Source: Isoetes taiwanensis
Taxonomy: Eukaryota; Streptophyta; Lycopodiopsida; Isoetales; Isoetaceae
NCBI GenBank assembly: GCA_021234155.1
Contig: JAJEKV010000050.1
Location: forward strand, 10,347,162 to 10,411,161
Direction of reading: 5' to 3'
DNA length: 64,000 nt
Made by a program: the position numbers and the translations under genes. The notes beneath the pieces were generated by a model. It was not told the DNA's origin. It did no database searches and worked only from the letters and a program-made list of their open reading frames with translations. Each line of letters opens with the position of its first letter. Position 1 is the stretch's first letter. Of the stretch, positions 46,059-59,040 are shown piece by piece.

Positions 46059-48076
46059 AGACAAGATCCCAGTTGCTAGAGGGTCAACTCGGCAGTTCCG
46101 CCACATTCACACCCACAGAGAGATGCAGGATGCATGGGTACATTTACCGCGACTCAGCCTCGATTTCCCTCGAGCTTCTTAGATGCCATGTCCTTCTCCT
46201 TAATTGCTATCTTCGTTTGCGTCCCGGGACAAAAACTTATTTAGGGCCTCTCCCCGCAACTTTTGAGAGTGGAGGTTGGTGGTGGTAAACTGTGCCAGGC
46301 CTTGTAGTAGTTTCTCTTTCCTTTCTTTTGGGTGGCTCCTCCTCTTCCTCCCCTCTACATCCTCCTCTTCATTTCCTCTACTTCTTCCTCCTCTTCCACT
46401 TCTTCAACCCGATGCAAAGTGGCGCCCCCTGCTTTTAGAAAGTGTAAGTTTTGGAACAGAGGGCATTGCATCTTTCAATAATTTAGGAACAGGGCACTAG
46501 AGTTAAAATAGGATCCTTGCACAATAGCAGTCCTTCAAAATGGTGACAAGATCCCGAAAGTAACATTCCATTAGCGCCAAGAAGAACATTAAAGTTTCTT
46601 AGGCTATGCGACAATAATACTTACACAATTTTTGCTTTCATTCGGCCTGAATGTAACCCCGCATGTCCCTGAGACGCATGCATCGAGCTTAAAGAAAATG
46701 GGGTCCACCCCAGTAAACATGTTGAGGCCCCTTAGTCGCTAGGTGCAAGAATATGATACATACCAAGAGCTTCGTATCTATTAACCCTCGCCACATCTCA
46801 CGGAAGCACAACTCTTTGATTCTTTACCAAACCGGCTACAAATGTACGAGGATACAAAAATGGGTAGGCCACGGGCTCACCCGGTTCTTAACAAGTAGCC
46901 ACTGCTGGTCCCTACAGCAAATAGGAACCGTCCTCGAGTGATCGAATGGTGTAGGTGCATCACCCTTCTAAGATTCTTAGCCTTCGGCCGCTTCCTCTTC
47001 TTGGCAGCCTTTGTGGAGGAGCTCACTTCGTGATTTTCTTGGTTCTACAAGACGGAAAAAACATATTAAAAGACGCTAGAAAATGCACAAGCGGATCTAA
47101 CATTGGAAAGGCCTGCGCGCCGCATGGACAACCGCAAGTGAAAAAACATTTTTACCTATCGCGCCGCGCAGACAATGGCGAGGATAAAAGGTAAAATGCC
47201 TATGCACGCATAGACAAGGGTTGCTAAAAATGTTGGTGCCTGTAATGCGCATAGACAATACAAGAAGAGAAAAACAATATGCCCTCGTATGCGGCGCAAA
47301 ACAATAATAAGAAAAGATGTAATGCCTGGTGCGACATAGACTATGAAAAAAAAAAAAACACTAAATGCTATCGCCCAAGAAGAAATTGCAAACAAGATGT
47401 CCAAAAAGCTAAAAATCAACTATCTTCGACTCTAACCAAAAGACCTAAACGGGCTACATTTGGTATAAAATTTCTAACAAGTAACGTAAATCACATCAAG
47501 GCTAAGATGTTTACGCATTACCTTCCACTTCATGTTTGCCATACGCTTCTCGAAATCCCATGGAGATGCACAGTTCGAAACGGAAGAGCAAATTTCTAAA
47601 GTGAGGTCGAAATTTTGAGTATGCCCTCGTATGTGCAAATGCCTCCATATGTTTTTCTTATTTATATTGTGTTAGGTACTTTGCTTTTCGCTTTTATGAA
47701 TTCTTGCATACACATCTAGTTTTGGTTCTGCGTGCATTGACTTGTGGAGATAATGTCTAATATTTTGTAATGTTTTTTGGTTGTGTGGCATCTACTTTTC
47801 ATTGAAGTATGCGCATATAGACATATTTTTTCCCCTCGCCTATGCGCGCATGGGCAACTAGTGTATATTACGCTTATAATCGCTTTTCTATGCGCCGCAT
47901 GGGCATGTAGACTTTGGGAGTTTGAAGGGAGAGGGTTTAATGGCTGAAACAAGTCACTCTTGTACAATGGGAATGGCTTACTCTAATGCAAGACGTTTTA
48001 CTTCAGAAGTCCCCGCTAATGTGGCAATAATATTGACTCGCCAGTCGTTACAACACACCCACATTAGTAGGTGGCG
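46059..48076. other. probable LTR and unassigned DNA
   Basis: 46059 to perhaps 46500 should be the LTR that precedes the PBS on the - strand; its far border is not clear. Between 47117 and 47900 six degenerate GCCTATGCGCGCATAGAC words occur. No gene seen. Confidence 0.4.
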
Positions 48077-48252
48077 ATGAAGAACGCTTCGATCACGGCT
48101 TCTCTCGGGATGCTACCTCCCACCACCATCTCCCTCCCTTTACACCCATCAAGGTGTGTCTACCTCTTTTCAAACTCCAACTCCAAAACACGTTTTTACA
48201 AAGACTCGGGCCCTGTTTTCAAAAACACCCTCCCTCGGCCACAATCAATCAC
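48077..48252 (+). CDS. possible first exon with a plastid transit peptide (partial)
   Basis: The ATG at 48077 opens a Ser/Thr/Pro-rich, Arg/Lys-containing and nearly acid-free stretch (MKNASITASLGMLPPTTISL and onward), the composition of chloroplast transit peptides. The frame ends at a strong splice donor, CAC|GTAAGTAT. I could not identify the next exon, so the product is unknown; only the leader and donor are argued. Confidence 0.35.
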
Positions 48253-49260
48253 GTAAGTATCTTCTCCTCTTCCCCTACTCAACGCATTTCACTCTATTTT
48301 TGATACCTCTTCACCTTCCGGTAGAACCACCTAATCAAGGTACTATATTGTAGATTCTCGCGAGAGACGGTGTCACAAGCAAGGTCATTGCCCTTTCTTT
48401 AATGTAAAGGCTTCTCAGGAAGACCTTCGCCTCAAGAGAAAGTTTGAGAACATTATTTGTCAATGCATCGACACTTCCTGAGGGCTTTACACCCACCAAC
48501 CTTCCAATCCTGTCAACTTCAACCTGTCCCACCAAACATCTATTAATCCCTAGTTTAAAAAGATTTTAGAACCGGCGCATAAAGCGAGCGCATTGATGGG
48601 ATTGTTTCTATGAGAAAGCTGAGATCATTTTGTTAGGGCTGGTGAAGTGAAAGAAAGTGAGTAAATATAGATAATGAAAGTGGAGTTATTGTTGGCCAGA
48701 GCATTACACAGTAAGGCCGTCCTCAAGTTTGAGACAATTTTTCATACTATGTTTCGAAAGCAACACAAAGGTGCTAACTCTGTTTTAAAAAGAATACATG
48801 CCATTGGAAGTCGTCGCATGTCAAGAGTGCAAAAGAGGTTAGATGTGAACTGTGCATTGATGACTATTCACCCAAAGAAAGCGTCGTGATAAATCGCCTA
48901 GAAGCAAAAGCCTAATGGGTAGGTTTCTTTGACTTGACCGTGAACGACTTCCAAACAACTCAGATGTCGAAGCCCCGACGTGACAAGATACTAAGAAGGA
49001 AGTCTATGGCATACAAGGATCTTTTCCAGTTCGAAGTCGAAGTCGGCAATCCTATTCCTACTTTGAGGTTGTGGAAGCAAGAATTTAACTTGTTAGGGAT
49101 TCGGCCGATTTTCGGTGGTGGTACTCAGCTGCTCCACATTAAAGTTGAAAACGACAATGGTAAAGGATATTCTAGAAAAAGTATCGCCCCTTTCGTTTAA
49201 TCCTTCTCGTTTAACGACACTAGAGATATTGTCTTTATGCGCCATAGCATCGCTATTTAG
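48253..49260. other. coding-like DNA of unknown identity
   Basis: Frames on both strands look protein-like: 48674-48889 (+, basic), 48934-49200 (+, with FQFEVEVGNPIPTLRLWKQE) and 48335-48535 (-). None shows a motif I recognise. They could be exons of the gene starting at 48077 or pieces of a transposon. Confidence 0.25.
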
Positions 49261-49289
49261 TCTTGAGTTTGTCCATGCAGCGAGCAGCG

Positions 49290-49440
49290 TCTTTTAACGG
49301 TAGTACTCATGACAACAGTTCTCTTCAATCTCTTCCCCATATAAGGCCAAGATAGCATCGCCCATGCTTTTTGTAAATTGAGCCTTATCATGTTTGTATC
49401 GGCTGTTGTTCTTACGCCGCGACAGCACTCCAAGGGCCAA
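49290..49440 (-). other. unrecognised coding-like segment
   Basis: One - strand frame reads NSRYKHDKAQFTKSMGDAIL and then ALYGEEIEEN without stops, with a normal protein composition. Neighbouring - strand frames (to 49746) may continue it. No family recognised. Confidence 0.3.
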
Positions 49441-50378
49441 AATGGAGAGGAAAGCGCAGAGCGGATAGGAAGTGAGAATATAGTGAGCGAGGCGAGAGAT
49501 TGGTGCTTAATGTGGTTCCCCAGGAGTTTAGCAGCTTCATAGGTACCGACTAATGTCTTAATTGTACGGAGCACTCAAGAGTTGTGCAAGTTCTATGCCT
49601 CGCCTTGGAGAAAGAAGCTTGCAGCGCCAGAACGAAACTTCGAGCGCCCGGCCGAAAGCGTCCTGCGGGTGGTAAAGACCCACGGACCGCCAGCCATCCT
49701 CACCCCCATCTTTGCAAAAAATGTCCCGCGACTCCAGACGAACCACTCTTTATACCTACCTGGGCCGTGCCAAACGATCTCTCATGCCAAAATCGCGCAG
49801 CAATTTCGACCCGTCCCAAACACCAACCCCAAACCCAAATTCACCAAACGACCTCATCTACGGCATGTTCATCCCAATGCCTGCATCAACAATACCGCAT
49901 AAAACAAACCGCCATTCGGCCTACCGCTAAATGCCCAACGAAACGGCAACTTCCTCTCGCCGGTTTCTTACTCAGGCCACACCCACGACCCATAAGACCG
50001 CACAGCCTACAAGAGATTTTCAAGGGTTAAGTGGCGAAAAGTATTTTGTCTACACTTTGTGGATGAGTAAAGTATAATTCGGTTTCAAAGCAGCCGGTGG
50101 CAGTGATATTTTGATAGAAGCGAAGTTTAACGATAGAGAGTTTTGAACTGAACATCAAGGTGCAAATTTTTCCTCAAGGACGTAAAAAAGCACAACTCAA
50201 GGGAAGTACTTGTCACCTCCCCAAACTTGGCGCACCGAAAAGCAGCCTGCCAATATTTAAAGGCCATGTTCTCAAACTAAGGTAATGAGAAGGCTGCCTC
50301 ACAGCCTAATCGGGGTGCGCCGTAGACTACACAGAAGAACAAGGACAAAATCCTTCTTTCTCAGTCCACCGACCAAAG

Positions 50379-50817
50379 ATGGAGAAAAGTATAAGGTCGC
50401 TCTTAAGTACTTCAGCTGGAGAGGACAAAGGTTGGTGGAAAATTCTTTTCAATAATGATGTAACTAAATCCCTCAACAAAGATCTCCTGAAGTTGCTTTT
50501 GTTGGCTCGGTACTCGTTCATCCCCTTGTTGAGGCACTGCGAATTCGCAAGGTTCCGTGGTTTCGCAAGCATCGTCAACAAGGAACCTCGATCGTAATGT
50601 ACCTCGAAGACGCGTCTCTGAAAAGAACCAAGTACAAACTCCTAAAAAAATGGATTTGTCTAAGGATGTTATAATGTATCTTCGAATCGATGATGACGAA
50701 GAGCCGCCCTTTCCGGATTGCGCAGCTAAGGACATTGTACTCAAAGACAATCTCCCTTCTAGTGAAAGTTCACCGTACGTCACTGGCGCGGCGTATCCTT
50801 TGTCGGGCTCCAGATGA
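50379..50817 (+). other. unrecognised coding-like segment, frameshifted
   Basis: Two overlapping + strand frames: 50379-50597 (LLKLLLLARYSFIPLLRHCE) and 50557-50817 (KKMDLSKDVIMYLRIDDDEE). They would form one protein if a one-base shift near 50590 were an error or a small splice. The - strand also has a 123-residue frame here, so strand is not certain. Confidence 0.25.
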
Positions 50818-51565
50818 TCCCTTGATAATCTTTCAAGAAGGGCCGTAAAAACGCATGAATAAGAATCACAATGGAATAACTGACCGAACGCAAACCTCGC
50901 GCCTATGGGCTTATGATTTTGAGCGAAAGATGGTATAGGAGTATTGCGGGACGGATAGTTTGTTTGGATAGGTTCTCGATGAGGAGGTAGGGGCCTTCGC
51001 TAGGTGAAGTTTTCGATACTCACTTCTGCGATAATGAGGGAGAAAGGGTAACGAGGGATAAGCGACGCAGTTCCCGCCGGTTGACGCAGTAAGGACGGCT
51101 ATCTCAATCAAATGCAAACTCTGGCACGAGCCCCTTGCTCGTCACCCGTCCAAGCTTCATCCACATGCTCTCACAACTTCAAACGCCACTCCATTACGTT
51201 AGTTAAGGCCCTTGCATGCCTTTTCCCATGTCTATGCTAGATACAACTTTGTGGTCTCTTCCTGGAGTATCAACAACAGATACCTACCAGATTTGCCAAT
51301 CCTAGTTCACTCTCGGTGAAGATTCAATGGTTCTTTAATCTTTGGCTAGCCTTCTCTTTGGCATTCTATTCTCAAAGGTGACCCACTCCCATGCCTGTTT
51401 GGTGTTCACCACAAAATGCAAAGAAAAGTTTTCTAATTTTGGACCAAAAAAAGAAAATTGAGGGTTGTTAATTGACTTCAAGTGGCAATTTTAGGTTTTT
51501 AGAATTTTAGATTCTTTTAGGTAACGTAGGGGTTACAGGTCCAAACCGTCAAGTCACCAACCCGA

Positions 51566-52010
51566 TACTCCAACAACACAATCCAGAGAAAACAACGGAT
51601 CCCACGATTTGAAAAGCATCCCATCATCCAAAGAATAGCAGCATCAACCCAGTAAGTTATGAAATTGAAACATTTTGTGCACTCAAGATTTAAAAGCACA
51701 CCATAACTCATAATGTGTTTTGGCTAGAGTAGCTCACGTTCACACTATGTTATTTTTTCGCTGAAGTAGCCTGGGCTGTTAGAGCGCGGTGGGCTTCTGC
51801 AACCACAAGGCTCCGAGGTTCAAGCCCCTCCTCTAGCTGGAAGCTCCTGTTATTTCTGGAATGCATCCACAATGCAGGAATACCTCCTCCCCTCTAGCGA
51901 AGCTCCTATTATTTTAATGCATCCAATAATGTAAGGAATAGCATCGCTATTTAACGATCCAATAATGCAAGGAATAGCATCAAGTTCAAGACGCTAAAGC
52001 ACGCTATAGT
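51566..52010 (+). repeat. tRNA-Asn tandem array, block 5 (eroded)
   Basis: Modules GATTTGAAAAGCATCC, CATTTTGTGCACTCAAG and CACACCATAACTCATAATGTG are recognisable. One tRNA relic lies at about 51760-51836 (ends CCTCCTCTAGCTGG) with numerous indels. Confidence 0.85.
51760..51836 (+). pseudogene. eroded tRNA-Asn relic
   Basis: GCTGAAGTAGCCTGGGCTG for the 5' arm, CTTCTGCAACCACAAGG for the anticodon arm (no GTT), and GAGGTTCAAGCCCCTCC still readable as the T-arm. Confidence 0.7.
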
Positions 52011-53700
52011 CACTACAGCCGCTGTCGGGCAATGTGCTGTTGAACTGGCAATGTTGGAGACTCAGAAATAGCCAAGGTTTATTGAACCGGTAATGTTGGT
52101 GTCCCTCGCATTTGTAATTGTAGGATTGCTATGTCATTATGCTATGAAGGTAGAATTTGCATAAAGAATTTGGTTTTAGCAACTTCTTGCATCGATTATT
52201 TTAAATGTTTTATCTCGTGACATCCATCGCGGTAAGCACTGAATACATCCAAATGGTGTTTAGATTATTGAAGTACATAAGTGTCAATAGAAGAGGGTTG
52301 TTGGGAATAAGTTAAATCAAATCAATGGCATAGCATTCATGGCACCTCACATTTCCAACTATATAAAAAAAATTATAGGTCACTGGCGTAGCATTTGTTT
52401 CTAAGCTCCACTTATAATGTACATGTATTGCTATCATGAGATTGATTTTTGTACAAACATGAGATCGAAGGGCCACAAATTCAAGAACGTAATGATCGCT
52501 AATATATTCACTCTTAAGGAGGAATATTGTAGCTTGCATTAGAAGACCGCCGATCAAGTTGTTGCGTCTCGCACTTTCCCCGTTGTTTTTATTTCTCAAA
52601 TCCCGCATATTTCTTACCCGCATCTTCACCAATGTGGAACCGCAGCTGGCCTCTTCGCACCATCCTTCACCCACACTCATTAAATAGTAGGCTTACAGAG
52701 AAGGTTGATGCTTTTGTCAGAATGTACTGATTCAAAAATCGATGAAGCTCCATTTAGGAACAGATTCCCATCCTTCGCTCCAGCTTCCATATACTTTGTA
52801 TATTCTCGCTTTTTGTGACCTCAGATATGCACTCAAAATTCCCTTTGACTTATGAAGAGAAGTAAAAGAAAGCTTACAATTGTGTATAGGTAGAGTGCCT
52901 ACTTTGCATCTACATTTCATCAGGGCCAAGAACCCATTTCTACTTCCAACAGTCCCACCGTCCTTCACCTGTCCCAACACCCACCAACTCCAAAGGCTCT
53001 GGCCCCTGCCACGGCACAACGGATAATCTTTTTCACGCTTTGAAGAGTATGAGCCAAGGGAACACTTTGATGTGACGCAGTGGCCATGCCGCTTCATTTA
53101 AATTCATCTGTTTCTAAAGGTTTTACCATACAAAATTGAGGTACGTATAAGGGCTTGGCAAGAACTTTATAAAGACGTATTCTTCAAGTAAATACCAGAT
53201 TTTCCGCCATAAAATATGAGATTAGTGAAATAATACTCCGGTAGAACGGCTGACGCTAATAGCCTATCTCCATGAGGAAATCAGACGCCACCATGTAAAT
53301 CCGGTGGAATATTCCTTTCAATGCCAATCCCGCATGTGATTGATACCGTGAGTTGTGATCCAACATAGAATGGAACCTTAAATGGGAAGCATGTAAAACC
53401 ATTGTATTAGGGAAATCAAATAATAAAGAACAAATATCAATCGTACCAATTTCAAAATGTAATGCAAACCATGCATGCATCTTGATAAGACCAATAGTAG
53501 TGATGGTGCCATTAAACTTTCATTTACACGTATCGCGTCGTAAGCCAGCAAATATGAGCATGAAGGTGCTAATAAATTCAAATACAACCCAAACACTTAT
53601 CTTGCTTAAGTAATGCAAATATAATGCCTAGGAGTTGGAATGATACCTCTTAGCAAGTGCGAGCACCGAAATGGGAATCACCATATTGGTAAAGTCGCGG
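52011..53700. other. unassigned DNA with - strand coding-like frames
   Basis: Frames at 52312-52680 and 52732-53097 (-) are moderately long but contain no recognised motif. I see no repeat or RNA gene. Confidence 0.25.
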
Positions 53701-53950
53701 TTCGCCATGCGTGAATTCCATCGGAAAACATTTGTTGTTATAATATCCTCGATCCCGCCATGCTTGAGCGCCTTTCAGACCGGGATATGACGACCATCCC
53801 CTACAATTGCCGTGAGCTCTTCACGCTTATCTGGGGCTTCCACTTTATCAAGTTTCGCTCCGTGATATCCGCAACATGTCCGTAACACGCGACATGAGCG
53901 CCATGTAAAGATCCTCTTCCAAGTATGTCATCTTGAATCGCGGCAAGATC
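53640..53950 (-). other. unrecognised coding-like exon with an in-frame stop
   Basis: The - strand reads GAKLDKVEAPDKREELTAIV, then GDGRHIPV, a TGA, and continues in the same frame as KALKHGGIEDIITTNVFRWN and MVIPISVLALAKR. Charged and regular composition suggests a real exon with a nonsense change. Family not recognised. Confidence 0.3.
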
Positions 53951-56203
53951 GTTTAAATGTAACCTTAGTCCGGCCGGCGGCATTTCGAATACAGATCTCC
54001 TTTACCGCATATATTGTTGCCAAACACCAAAATCGTCCGCCAGGTTAGGCCTAGTTCGAACCCTCATCTCCCACAAACCCACCAGGCATCGATTCTGTGA
54101 CCGATAAGGATGGTGATTTGCACCTTTGCATACGAACTTTATAGGGGCCAGCAGGTGCTTTGCACCATAATTCATTGCGAATTCTCCTCGGTCTTTGCTC
54201 ATCGCCATCATAAAGCCGCCTTTATCGGGTCAGATTTCCAAAGAACAGCTCGGGTCAAACTGGCCTTGCCTCCAGACTCCGAATGGTTCCCACTCATACC
54301 CAACCAAACGTGGGTAAAACCCCAGTTCCAAAGAACGCTGCCCTTTCTTCCTCGAACGATCACCAATCGCCCATTCAGCAGAAGCCAACAAAAATTTAAT
54401 TGTAAGTCCAATACAAACAATATACCGTGAATGGTGCCTTCGCCGCCCCATCGCGGCCTACCCAAAGTTCATGTCCGCACCAACCCTGCAGCCTCACAAC
54501 CAAACCCAGACGCCTGTTCTTAACCCACCCAAACGGAAACCAAAGCAAAACACGCCGACTCAACCATCAGTATAAAATAAACCGACACCCACCGTGCCAA
54601 GACTGCACATCCAACAATTTCGGGAATAAGCCCAATGATGAGCAGACAAATGGTGGGCAGGAGGAGGGTTGAGGAGGCTCTCCAAATCACGCTGACTGCG
54701 TGATAGTCTGATGATTCTGCCATAAGTGTAATTTTACAGGCAACCCTGTTTCATCCCCCTCTCTCTTTGAACTCTAATGAATTTCTTGTCGGATATTGCT
54801 CAAATATTTTGTTATGACAAATTTATGACTTAACATTTACATGTAAGTTTGAAACTTATAGATATTGTAAAAAGGTGAGTACGCACAGATGTTAGAAAGG
54901 ATATGGTATATTTCTTCTCATGTAAAGTGTCGGTGCTTTGTGTTATTTTTTCTCATATGATATCTGGCCCTAAATACAGGTAATATCTAAACTCAAGGCG
55001 ATAGGAAGGAATAAGTTTAGTTGCAAATTTTCTTAGTTAGTTATGCAAAATAGATAATTCATTTGCCTTAAGAGCCCCGTGATGTCTCTTTATCTTAGAG
55101 CCTATATGCCGCTTATCTTAGGAGTCTATATGCCCCCTCTATTTGTTACCTTTGAAATGAAATATTAATCCTAGAGATTTGCTATCTCTTTGTTTTTGTA
55201 GTAGTTCCTTGAAGAAGTGCAATGCAAGGGTTAAAGGTAAAAAATATACAATTCTTGTTGAAACGATCTCTTTGGTAGTCCATAACAACCGTGACCGCGG
55301 CATTGCAATTCTAACAAAATCAAACTTTTAATCAATCGGTATAATAATTTATGAATCGCAGAAGTTCTGCCTATACTAGAACCTGCATTGGAAACATATG
55401 TCCCTAAATCTGAGCCTGCTGGTTTGCATCGGCATAGCTTCTAGCGAGGTATTTGGTGTTGATATTAGCTTTATTCGCTTTTTCTTCTTTTAATTCTTTA
55501 TTTGATGGTGAGGGTGGGTAAAGAATTCATAATTTCTGTCCTTTCACTCATTCACCACCGACTGGCATTGGCAAAACGCAACCTGCAGCAAAACGTACGC
55601 CGGTTTTACCTACGCGCGTCGCTCAAAAATCGTCACGCGCCCAAACCGCCGTTCCGGCGATGTCACCGCAAACGGACCCGCTAATCCTTGAATCTCGTGA
55701 AAATGCTTTTATAAATAGCGTAGAGCATTTACTGCTTTTAACATTTTTAGAAGCTTTCAACCCAAACTTCATATACGTACTTTACGTGCTTCTGCAACTC
55801 CAAACTTAAGTATGTTTAAACTGCTCCCAATAAGCGTTCTCTGCCTCCTTTCACTATGCCCCTTGCAAGCCCTCACGTGAATGTATTGAAGCAAAGGAAA
55901 CGTATTACGCAATGCAATATCATGCAAAAACTGCCACTTCGGGGTTTCTTACCTGCTACATGCAATGACTATTGTGATTTGTATAGCCTGATGAAGATGT
56001 ATATAAGGTAAAAGGACTATTTTAAATATGCATTATAATTGTTTGTTGTGAAGAAGTTGATAAAGTTGCAGAGACGAGAGACCCCAACCCCCAAACAAGT
56101 GCTCATTCCCAACGTCAAACCATCCCTCTAATGCATCCAAAACCAACCCCATAATCTAAACGACCACCACCAACCTCCAATGAGTGGGACAACCCAACCC
56201 AAT

Positions 56204-56204
<1 letters not shown>
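53951..56204. other. unassigned DNA
   Basis: Short frames on both strands, none with a recognised motif. AT-rich stretch 54780-55520 contains no gene that I can see. Confidence 0.4.

Positions 56205-56236
<32 letters not shown>
56205..56236. repeat. (CA)n microsatellite
   Basis: Sixteen uninterrupted CA units. Confidence 0.97.
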
Positions 56237-56240
<4 letters not shown>

Positions 56241-56869
56241 ACAGGACCTAGCTATCAACGACCATAAACTCTTAGCAAACAGATCTATTTCCTTGGCACT
56301 CCAAATACGAAACCTGACAGTCTTTGACAAATTCCTATGCCGCTTCCACTCAATCATATAGGTGTGTCTTAATGCTAGATTTGTTCTACATGAACTATAT
56401 TATGACCAATCAAGTTTTCATGTGGTCTGCACAATAACGGATCTACCTCATACCACAATAAAGTCTTTATTTATTCCATCCATACAGTAATTTGCAAATT
56501 TCGCGGCAACAAAACTTGGTTCTCAAATCAACTACTTAATGCTACTTTTAAGTACTCAAAATATAAGAGTATGAGCACCTTATCGGGTTTTTCTTTGCAT
56601 TAGATCCGACTACTCCTCTTCTTCTACAAATGCTTGCCGCCAAACTTCCTTGGTTTCTTCCTTTCAATTCTACCTGTGGTCAAGAAACGCAAAGTCGCCA
56701 CAGACTCAATCCATTGATTTCCGTGAATGCCTGACCGCTCTTCACCGACATAACCCGCACTTTGTTTTGCATCTCCTGCAAGCCTTTGGGATTGATTAGT
56801 GTCCTTTCTGAAAGTTTGTGAAAATCTATTATAATAACAACGGAATCTCATCATCAGATTTCTATCAAC

Positions 56870-57665
56870 AATAAAGACTAAATATATATTTGTTGAAGGG
56901 ATTCGCCAAGCATATAAATCCTAGTAGTAAATGCCATAAGAAAAGAAGGCAAATAGAATCAGAACGATGAAATCCTAGTTCTAATTCACGAAGTATAATT
57001 TAATGGGAAAAGTACCTTTGGTATCTCATAACCTCCCGCAGAAGATCTCCCAAATGTCCCACGCTCCACCGTAAATCGACCCACTGGGCTTCTTTTCATC
57101 CTGTTTTCCTGGGAAGTAGCGTAGCCTACACTCCAACATTGTTGTGCCTGAAGTTGTCATTGCCCCGGCCATCCGCAGTCTACATTTACTTTCAAACCTC
57201 GAATTCCCCGCAAATAGAAATTTCTTACTACTTGTATTGTGTTGGCAGAACATGACCTAGGAACCCATGTTGGGCCACCATCCAAAACGCTGCCCAACTC
57301 CATCGAAAAGCAATGCAAAATCTAGATATAAGATAGTGGAAGGTCGGGTTACATACAAAGAAATGATATCGAAATTCCCCCATCACATAAGCACATCATC
57401 CTGTAAGAACGGCGTCTGTTAGGTAGCGAGTTCCGCTCTGCACATTCAATGTTCTATCATTTGGAATAACAATGAGGGTATCAACACTTTTTTTTCGCAA
57501 TTGTCTAATTGTTCCCCATCCCACCCCTGTCCGCTCGTCACAACCCACGCAGCCCTCCCACAAGAAGGCATGATGGGCAACTCAACTGGCCACCGGCCCA
57601 TCTCCCAGACAGGCCAGCATAACTGCACTGGGGACCCCGTAATTTCTCCCATACTGGCGAGAATA
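56870..57665 (-). pseudogene. FtsZ1-like partial gene, copy A
   Basis: Plastid-division GTPase of the tubulin/FtsZ family. In - strand order: degenerate glycine-rich GTP-binding exon (about 57660-57560), VDTLIVIPNDRTLNV (about 57482-57438), an AMTTSGTTML exon (about 57175-57125) matching the FtsZ ...SGTAMLGVG block, and a NIxxF-like remnant of the late FtsZ1 NIIFGAVVD block (about 56905-56875). Introns between exons are retained. Frames differ between exons and stops are present. Confidence 0.65.
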
Positions 57666-58329
57666 CTGGATTCACCAGTTAACGCTTTTCTATTTAATTT
57701 GATTTCTTCTTTCAGAAGTGAAATTTTGGTATTTCAGATTGATGCATTTGTTTTAGAGGCGAATTAATTTAGTGTTGTTTTTATATTTGGAGCGGAGTGA
57801 TTTTTTGGGGAAAATGAGTGCATGATTCATGCTAAGGATCCGTAACCCTATATTTATTAAGGCTTTGCTTTTCCATGCCAATCTAAAACCCGTATTATCG
57901 ATCACCGTAGATCAATTCAAATCCTTAAAATACCAAGTACCTTATAGAACACAATGAGATATCTACAACATGTACCAGCCAGATCCAAAGAGTCTAAAAA
58001 TTCAAGTTGCTCCACATTGTGACAATACGCATCTGGGCGAATATCTAGAGGCACATGTGAATACGAAAGGCAATTCGCTGAACAATGGGCCTTATAACAG
58101 TTGTATTTATTTTAAACCGGGTGTCCATCACTAACTTCAAAGTTTGTCGTACTATATCGATTAACCCGAATCCCTCGACTCATGAATTGCTAGCTTTGAA
58201 AGTAGTTAGAATCCAAATTATCCGCTATAGAAGAAGACATTGAGGAAAGTGGAAAGACCGAATCCCCGGCCTCGGTTCATCATTTGAGAATTACTGGATT
58301 TTCAAGTGAACCTCCTAAACTCTTAAAAT

Positions 58330-59040
58330 CTTTGTGGACGATCTTTCTTATCAATAATGCGACTAAATATAATATTTTATTTGGATCTCACACCAACAAG
58401 CAACCTAGTAAAGTGGAAAAAGCAAATTACAAGAAAAAGAAGCAAACCGTGAATCCCTGAAACCATTTGTAAATCCTAGTCTCAATCAACGAAGCATAAC
58501 CTGAATGTAAACCGGCTTTTAGACTTTCTTTTAGAGATTTTTTTCATTATTATATAAATTCATACTTGGCGAAGCTTGTTTATTTGATTTTGAGAAGAGG
58601 TGTGTATAGCTCGCTGGCCGCTTTTCTCAGCTCTGCTTCCTAGAGCGTGCAGCCTACACCTAACATTGTTGTGCCCGAAGTTTCGTCATTGCCCCACATC
58701 CGCAAAGCTCCGCTACTTTACCAAAACCCTGAATCGCAAATAGAAATTTTCGCCGGCCAAGGTATTATATCAAATACATCCAGGAAAACCGATGTTAGCC
58801 GTACTAAAACAGCCAGCCCACCCCATCGACAGTAAATGCAAAAATCTAGTATTACAAGAGATAAAGTGGAAGGTCAAGTCATATCGTCCAATCCAAACCC
58901 TATCAAACCGCTGTGTTTAAGTCCCTCACCCAAACCTACCTGGGAACAACAAATGACGGGCAACACCTCCACCGTTCAACTGCCCTCGCCATACGCAAAC
59001 GCACCGCGACGCCTTTGTGTAAAAGCCTAAAGTGAGAAAT
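58330..59040 (-). pseudogene. FtsZ1-like partial gene, copy B (most eroded)
   Basis: The SGTTMLGVGC exon is readable at about 58700-58650, and NIIFSRIIDKKD at about 58365-58330. The segment that should encode VDTLIVIPND (about 58940-58965) is aligned by position but badly changed. Confidence 0.55.

Larger units (their letters stand above)
39373..51565. mobile_element. 12.2-kb block interrupting the tRNA array (composite insertion)
   Basis: The array stops inside CATTACGATAGAA at 39372 and resumes near 51565 in a later module (CCAGAGAAAACA, then GGATCC and GATTTGAAAAGCATCC), with about 45 bp of the unit missing. I could not find terminal inverted repeats or a target duplication, so the element type is unknown. 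Contents are listed separately. Confidence 0.5.

Noticed and set aside
50412-50783. A 123-residue - strand frame
   Set aside because: The + strand frames over the same DNA have more ordinary protein composition; neither is proven, so only a low-confidence + strand entry is kept.
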